The position numbers and the translations under genes are program-made. The notes below the pieces were generated by a model. The model had not been told where the DNA came from, did not search any database, and saw nothing but the letters and a program-made list of their open reading frames with translations. A stretch of DNA of 10,176 bases from Geobacter sp. (GTDB lineage Bacteria; Desulfobacterota; Desulfuromonadia; Geobacterales; DSM-12255): contig VEOV01000010.1 of NCBI GenBank assembly GCA_012026855.1, positions 1 to 10,176 on the forward strand. The letters are read 5' to 3'. This document shows positions 7,801 through 10,176 of this stretch, in pieces (the first letter of the stretch is position 1; every line of letters begins with the position of its first letter).

Positions 7801-8989
7801 TGGCATCGTGATGCCCGAATCCGGCAATCTGAAAGGCTTTATCGTTCTGGAGCAGGGTTACCCACGCCTCCCTGTAGCCGCCTGTGTCTACAATGTGTTT
7901 GCAGATGGCATTGTACAGGGGGATTTCCTCCTGAATCTGCATCAGGAACTCGTGGCTCTTCCCCAGCACCATAAGGGTCCTGTTCAGGCGACGCAGCTCC
8001 TCTTCCGCCTTCTCCAGTTCTTCAAGTTCTTTACCAAGAGCTGCTGTGCCGGCGGCAACCTTTTTACGCAAAATCATATTCCATGCAACGATCAACCCTG
8101 TGAGCAGGATTGCTGTCGCAGCACCTGCAGTTATCCAGAAACCGCGGCTTTTGAAAATGCTCGGCTCGAGATTGTAGAGCCATTTTTGGTTAATAGCTCT
8201 GCGTTCCTTTAGTGGAATGGCATCCAGTGCCTTTGTCAGAATGCTGTTCAGTAGCGGCCAGTCATTTCTTGATGAAAAACAGAAATTATAAAGGTAGCCC
8301 GCATCGCCGGCGATGGACAGGTTGGTGATTTTTTCCTGATCGATGTAGTAACTTGCCCTGGCAATCTCCATGACTGCAGCATCAGCCTCACCGAAAGAGA
8401 CCGACTCAAGGGCGCTTATCTCATCTCTTGAGGCAATTATGCGGATGTCGGGAAAATTTCGCTTGAGATGATTTAAAATGGCAGTCCCTTCAACAGCGAC
8501 TACTTTCATGCCTGACATGTCGGAAAGTTTCAGCTGCTTCAGATCCAGCTCTTTTTTTACGATTATCTTGTTGTGCAGTTGAATGTATGGCGGAGTGAAA
8601 TCAAGGTATGATGAGCGATCCAGGGTAATCGTGCCGGAAATGAGGATATCAACATTTCTGGCTTTGGTTTCGTCAAGCAGTTTTTGCCAGGTTGGGTAGT
8701 TGACAAAAGTGAATTTGATGTCGAGCAGTTTTTCCACCCGTTCCACATAGTCAATGGACAACCCTCTATAGCCTTCGCCATGTTCGCCCTTCATGATCAG
8801 CGGCGGGGTTTCGCGAATGCCAATTTTAATGTCAGGGTGGGTGTTGAGCCACTGCCGCTCCTCCGCCGTCAGCTCCAGCTTTGGCGAAGTTGCTGATGAT
8901 GCCGTATCGGAAATCAATAGAACAAGGGAAGCCAGCAGGGGGAGGAGTCCGCATAGCAAGCTCTTTTTGACTCTATTGCTTCCGCTCAT
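4868..8989 (-). CDS. BvgS-like hybrid sensor histidine kinase (SBP-TM-GAF-PAS-HisKA-HATPase-REC-REC-HPt)
   Basis: A 1373-residue membrane sensor. Domains in order: signal peptide or anchor (about 10-33), periplasmic solute-binding (SBP_bac_3/PBPb) domain (about 45-272), one transmembrane helix (about 283-305), coiled coil (about 308-335), GAF (about 340-485), PAS plus PAC (about 498-620), HisKA with H648 in SHEIRTPMN, HATPase with N764-N765, DTGIGM at about 797 and GGTGLGL at about 826, a degenerate receiver (about 880-995), an intact receiver (E1026, D1027, acceptor D1072, K1124), HPt with H1220 (AHTLKG), and a helical tail (about 1285-1373). It would sense a small solute, perhaps an amino acid as in related binding domains, and phosphorylate D55 of the phosphatase response regulator encoded next, with which it overlaps by 4 nt. 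ATG at 8987-8989 has GGAG 8 nt upstream. It is the first gene of the operon. Confidence 0.95.
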   Translation of the reverse strand: MSGSNRVKKSLLCGLLPLLASLVLLISDTASSATSPKLELTAEERQWLNTHPDIKIGIRETPPLIMKGEHGEGYRGLSIDYVERVEKLLDIKFTFVNYPTWQKLLDETKARNVDILISGTITLDRSSYLDFTPPYIQLHNKIIVKKELDLKQLKLSDMSGMKVVAVEGTAILNHLKRNFPDIRIIASRDEISALESVSFGEADAAVMEIARASYYIDQEKITNLSIAGDAGYLYNFCFSSRNDWPLLNSILTKALDAIPLKERRAINQKWLYNLEPSIFKSRGFWITAGAATAILLTGLIVAWNMILRKKVAAGTAALGKELEELEKAEEELRRLNRTLMVLGKSHEFLMQIQEEIPLYNAICKHIVDTGGYREAWVTLLQNDKAFQIAGFGHHDAMGASIEGEERSSHANENVWSAIKTEAASIRRNSSAADSESEEKPVSSIVFPLWGDGVVIGAVEIIADGDGSFEAEEVSLLSELMENLSYTVAAIRLKEEHREAEDLVRKLSLVVEQAPVSIVITNSNGAIEYVNPYFSKLTGYSADEAVGKNPKILKSGHMDAAFYDVMWRQISGGFEWHGELCNKKKSGEIYWESASISPVRNGDGEITHYIAIKEDVTDRKRAYEELQRAKAAAEAATTAKSAFLANMSHEIRTPMNAVIGMLYLLQQTELSDKQKSYTAKAEGAAKSLLKIINDILDFSKIEAGRLQMESIPFLLSEVLTKLTDIAPVSIGDKKVELVICTSAETPDLLTGDPLRLGQVLLNLVNNAIKFTEEGAVIIRISPVSKTNERGTLHFIVEDTGIGMTAEQKERLFGAFTQADSSTTRRFGGTGLGLTISRQLVQLMGGDIAVESEVGVGSKFSFNAEFALEADHHETLGENCSALQGKRLLQISSGGKGAAATAAMLVSFGINVTTIAHTSTLKDQTEFDLLLLDIAATDIQGADEILRATCKQGLRNIPAVLFSNDKKLRGIDATCSPIAETVVKPTVPAALLGALMSAAGFLNSRECHEEESISVDDYFKGRRILLAEDNLINQEVARGILERWGISVDIASNGAMATEMVRSSGNCYDALLMDLQMPVMDGFEATRLIRASSRYKDLPIIAMTASAMLDDRDMCFKAGMNDHVAKPIDVSELFAVLHRWFRPESEIPAVIAEESASEGLRAFTFPESTPGIDLEKAIKRVGNKQILITVLKEFRRLHSQDDRIIREAVENGSHLLARRVAHTLKGLAKTIGAEEVGNIAESIENSLSKDPGKTIEEFMQPLSSELASLNASLAFVEEIAADDLLTIPPSTDEEPGNPEALSELLRDLYAQLQSNNLEACNVVRKLRHLLPDDSLKSQVETVEKGVERLNFSEALKGVTEIAEILAIDLAYRESR

Positions 8990-9024
8990 CTAGATTGCTC
9001 CGCATTAAGGTAATTCATGAGTAA

Positions 9025-9052
9025 AATGTAGCAAAACACCCCTTAATTACAA
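9025..9052 (-). promoter_or_regulatory. Candidate sigma-70-type promoter of the kinase operon
   Basis: On the minus strand, TTGTAA (9047-9052) is followed after 16 nt by TACATT (9025-9030), each matching 4 of 6 consensus bases. Transcription would start near 9018, leaving about 29 nt before the kinase ATG, enough for the GGAG binding site. No sigma-54 -24/-12 pattern (TGGC-N8-TGC) was found. This is a by-eye match in AT-rich DNA, so confidence is low. Confidence 0.35.
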
Positions 9053-9090
9053 CTAATCAAATGAAAATAAAAAACTGCCGGAAAAGAAAC

Positions 9091-9119
9091 TTGTAAAACG
9101 GCATTTTATTTGATATCTT
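9091..9119 (+). promoter_or_regulatory. Candidate extended -10 promoter of the membrane-protein gene
   Basis: TTGTAA (9091-9096) is followed after 17 nt by TATCTT (9114-9119), with the TGn extension directly ahead (TGATATCTT, 9111-9119). Transcription would start near 9126, about 42 nt before the ATG at 9168. The -35 box lies in the loop of the TGCCG/CGGCA inverted repeat, a position where a regulator could act. By-eye match only. Confidence 0.4.
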
Positions 9120-9167
9120 CCCGTTGGAGAGTTATGGAATCAAACGCTTATAATTACGGAGAAAATG

Positions 9168-9656
9168 ATGTCGACAGGTTTTGATTTCAAGAAGTTACGC
9201 AGGTTGATCAATATTTATGCGGTAGTGCAGGTCGGGCTAGTTGCACTGCTGATATACGTCGCGATGAATTTTCAGGTGGGGCTGGCCTCTATCGGCAGGG
9301 GAGACCTCTTTAACAAAAGCATTCTTCTTACCCTGCTGATGCAGCTGGCAATGTTCTACCCGGTGTACAAGTTTGCTGCCAGAGAAGCCGCGCTTGCCAT
9401 TGAGGCGGTGCAGGAAGGGCTGACGCCCGAACAGCTCAAGAGCCAGAGAAACAAGCGGTTGGTAGGCGATGTGATCAAGGCGGGGGTCTTCTGTTTCTAT
9501 CTTGCTTTTACCCTGCTGGTCTCTTCCAAGAACCTTCCCGGTGCTGCCACCAGGTTTGTTCTCAGCATGATTTTCTTCAACTTTATCCTCACCTATCTGT
9601 CGTATTTCCAGTGCTTTAATTTCGCTGCCAAACGGGACATGAAGCTGAAGCAGTGA
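9168..9656 (+). CDS. Small four-helix membrane protein of unknown function
   Basis: A 162-residue protein that I do not recognise. Four hydrophobic segments are visible at about 14-34, 50-69, 102-119 and 128-148. The N-terminus is basic (FKKLRRL) and the C-terminus ends in a charged tail (AAKRDMKLKQ). Between helices 2 and 3 lies a charged stretch of about 32 residues containing a possible amphipathic helix (AAREAALAIEAVQEGLTPEQLK), then RNKR. The positive-inside rule puts both ends and this loop in the cytoplasm. Two ATGs are adjacent (9165 and 9168); the second is preferred because GGAG at 9158-9161 is 6 nt from it and only 3 nt from the first. It is transcribed away from the kinase operon and ends 1 nt from the end of the dinG-like gene. 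A link to the kinase system is possible through the shared intergenic region but unproven. Confidence 0.85.
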   Translation: MSTGFDFKKLRRLINIYAVVQVGLVALLIYVAMNFQVGLASIGRGDLFNKSILLTLLMQLAMFYPVYKFAAREAALAIEAVQEGLTPEQLKSQRNKRLVGDVIKAGVFCFYLAFTLLVSSKNLPGAATRFVLSMIFFNFILTYLSYFQCFNFAAKRDMKLKQ

Positions 9657-9677
9657 CTCAGTAGTGCTTCTGCAGCT
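9643..9677. terminator. Possible bidirectional terminator hairpin at convergent stops
   Basis: AGCTGAAGCA (9643-9652) can pair with TGCTTC (9665-9670) and, after a 3-nt bulge, AGCT (9674-9677), leaving a 12-nt loop. The loop contains both stop codons (9654-9656 plus strand, 9658-9660 minus strand). No clear run of T follows in either direction, so it is a weak terminator candidate; with only 1 nt between the genes, any terminator must lie inside coding sequence. Confidence 0.35.
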
Positions 9678-10176
9678 CTTCTATCAGGAGATTGCCCGTC
9701 AGGGCTGAAACCTTGACATCGGGGAGCGATTTCAGAAAAATTCTGCCATAGCCACGGTTCAAAACCCTGCTGTCCAGAATGAGAACAGCACCCCGGTCGC
9801 CGCTGCTTCTGATGAGCCTCCCAAAGCCCTGCTTGAACTTGATTACTGCCTGCGGCACGGTGTAATCCATGAACGGGTCGCCGCCGCTGGCGCTTATGTA
9901 TTCGCTCCGTGCCTCCTGGACCGGCTCTGTCGGCACCCGGAAAGGCAGCCGGGTGATGATGACGGTTTCCAGTGCTTCCCCCTGCACATCAACCCCCTCC
10001 CAGAAAGAATCCGTACCGAAGAGTACGCCGCTACCCGCTGACTTGAACTTTGCCAGCAGATGGTGTCTGCCTGTTTCCCCCTGCCTCATCGGTAACAACC
10101 CCATGTCGCTAAGCTGGGGGGCAATCCGGCTGTAAATCCGCTTCAGCAGCTCATATGAGGTGAACAGGATAAAGGA
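9658..10176 (-). CDS. dinG: DinG-family (XPD/Rad3-related) ATP-dependent DNA helicase, C-terminal fragment
   Basis: The frame is open from the window's right edge to TGA at 9658-9660, giving the last 172 residues of a superfamily 2 helicase. Fragment residues 4-9 (LFTSYE) match the start of helicase domain 2 in DinG/YoaA proteins. Motif V is GTDSFWEGVD (fragment 54-63) and motif VI is QGFGRLIRS (116-124) with the arginine fingers; the segment ITRLPFRVPTEP lies between. DinG-type enzymes unwind DNA 5' to 3' and help resolve R-loops and damaged replication forks. The Walker A, DEAH and Fe-S cysteine regions lie outside the window, so DinG cannot be told from YoaA or a nuclease-fused form. The C-terminus converges on the small membrane-protein gene with a 1-nt gap. 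Confidence 0.88.
   Translation of the reverse strand, partial: SFILFTSYELLKRIYSRIAPQLSDMGLLPMRQGETGRHHLLAKFKSAGSGVLFGTDSFWEGVDVQGEALETVIITRLPFRVPTEPVQEARSEYISASGGDPFMDYTVPQAVIKFKQGFGRLIRSSGDRGAVLILDSRVLNRGYGRIFLKSLPDVKVSALTGNLLIEELQKHY

Larger units (their letters stand above)
8990..9167. other. Divergent intergenic region
   Basis: This 178-nt AT-rich stretch separates the leftward kinase operon from the rightward membrane-protein gene and is the only sizeable non-coding space in the window. It holds one candidate promoter for each direction and two short inverted repeats (ATTAAGG 9004-9010 with CCTTAAT 9041-9047; TGCCG 9076-9080 with CGGCA 9099-9103). I see no small gene in it. Confidence 0.7.

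Noticed and set aside
948..8989. Sigma-54 or alternative sigma factor gene belonging to the partner switch
   Set aside because: No reading frame in the window shows sigma-factor regions; if a sigma factor is the client it must be encoded elsewhere.
9149..9154. Perfect TATAAT as a -10 box for the membrane-protein gene
   Set aside because: Transcription from it would start at about 9161, within or after the GGAG ribosome site, and there is no good -35 at 16-18 nt.

Overview
The window looks like chromosomal DNA of a delta-proteobacterial anaerobe, most likely Geobacter or a relative in the Desulfuromonadales. This rests on the style of the proteins (a large BvgS-like hybrid kinase with PAS, GAF, receiver and HPt domains, a LUD-domain protein with a cysteine cluster, a GspE/PilB-type ATPase), the moderate GC content and the dense gene packing. 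It is an inference from pattern; no species-specific marker such as an rRNA is present. I see no tRNA, rRNA, CRISPR array, insertion sequence or phage gene.

Layout: 1-210 (+) is the C-terminal end of a LUD-domain (lactate-utilization-type) protein, and its stop overlaps the start of comF (210-935, +). Facing comF is a long leftward operon, 8989 to 948, holding five genes in transcription order: (1) a 1373-residue membrane hybrid histidine kinase with a periplasmic solute-binding sensor, GAF, PAS, kinase core, degenerate receiver, receiver and HPt; (2) a response regulator fused to a SpoIIE/RsbU-type PP2C phosphatase; (3) an RsbW-like HATPase (anti-sigma-factor/switch kinase family); (4) a STAS-domain antagonist; (5) a GspE/PilB-family ATPase with an unusual N-terminus of four repeats. 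The first three genes overlap by 4 nt and 1 nt, and the last two follow at 13 and 30 nt. From 8990 to 9167 lies a divergent promoter region. A small four-helix membrane protein of unknown function (9168-9656, +) follows, and then, convergent and only 1 nt away, the C-terminal part of a DinG-family helicase (9658-10176, -), cut by the window edge.

How the genes may work together: the kinase senses a periplasmic solute and passes phosphate His-Asp-His (H648, D1072, H1220) to D55 of the PP2C response regulator. The activated phosphatase would remove phosphate from S56 of the STAS protein, and the HATPase protein would put it back: a partner switch. No sigma factor is encoded in the window. The last gene of the operon is instead a secretion/pilus-type ATPase, with no other secretion or pilus gene nearby. 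The most interesting reading is that this sensory cascade controls a GspE/PilB-like motor, or that the motor belongs to the same behavioural output (surface, pili or secretion). That link is inferred only from operon structure.
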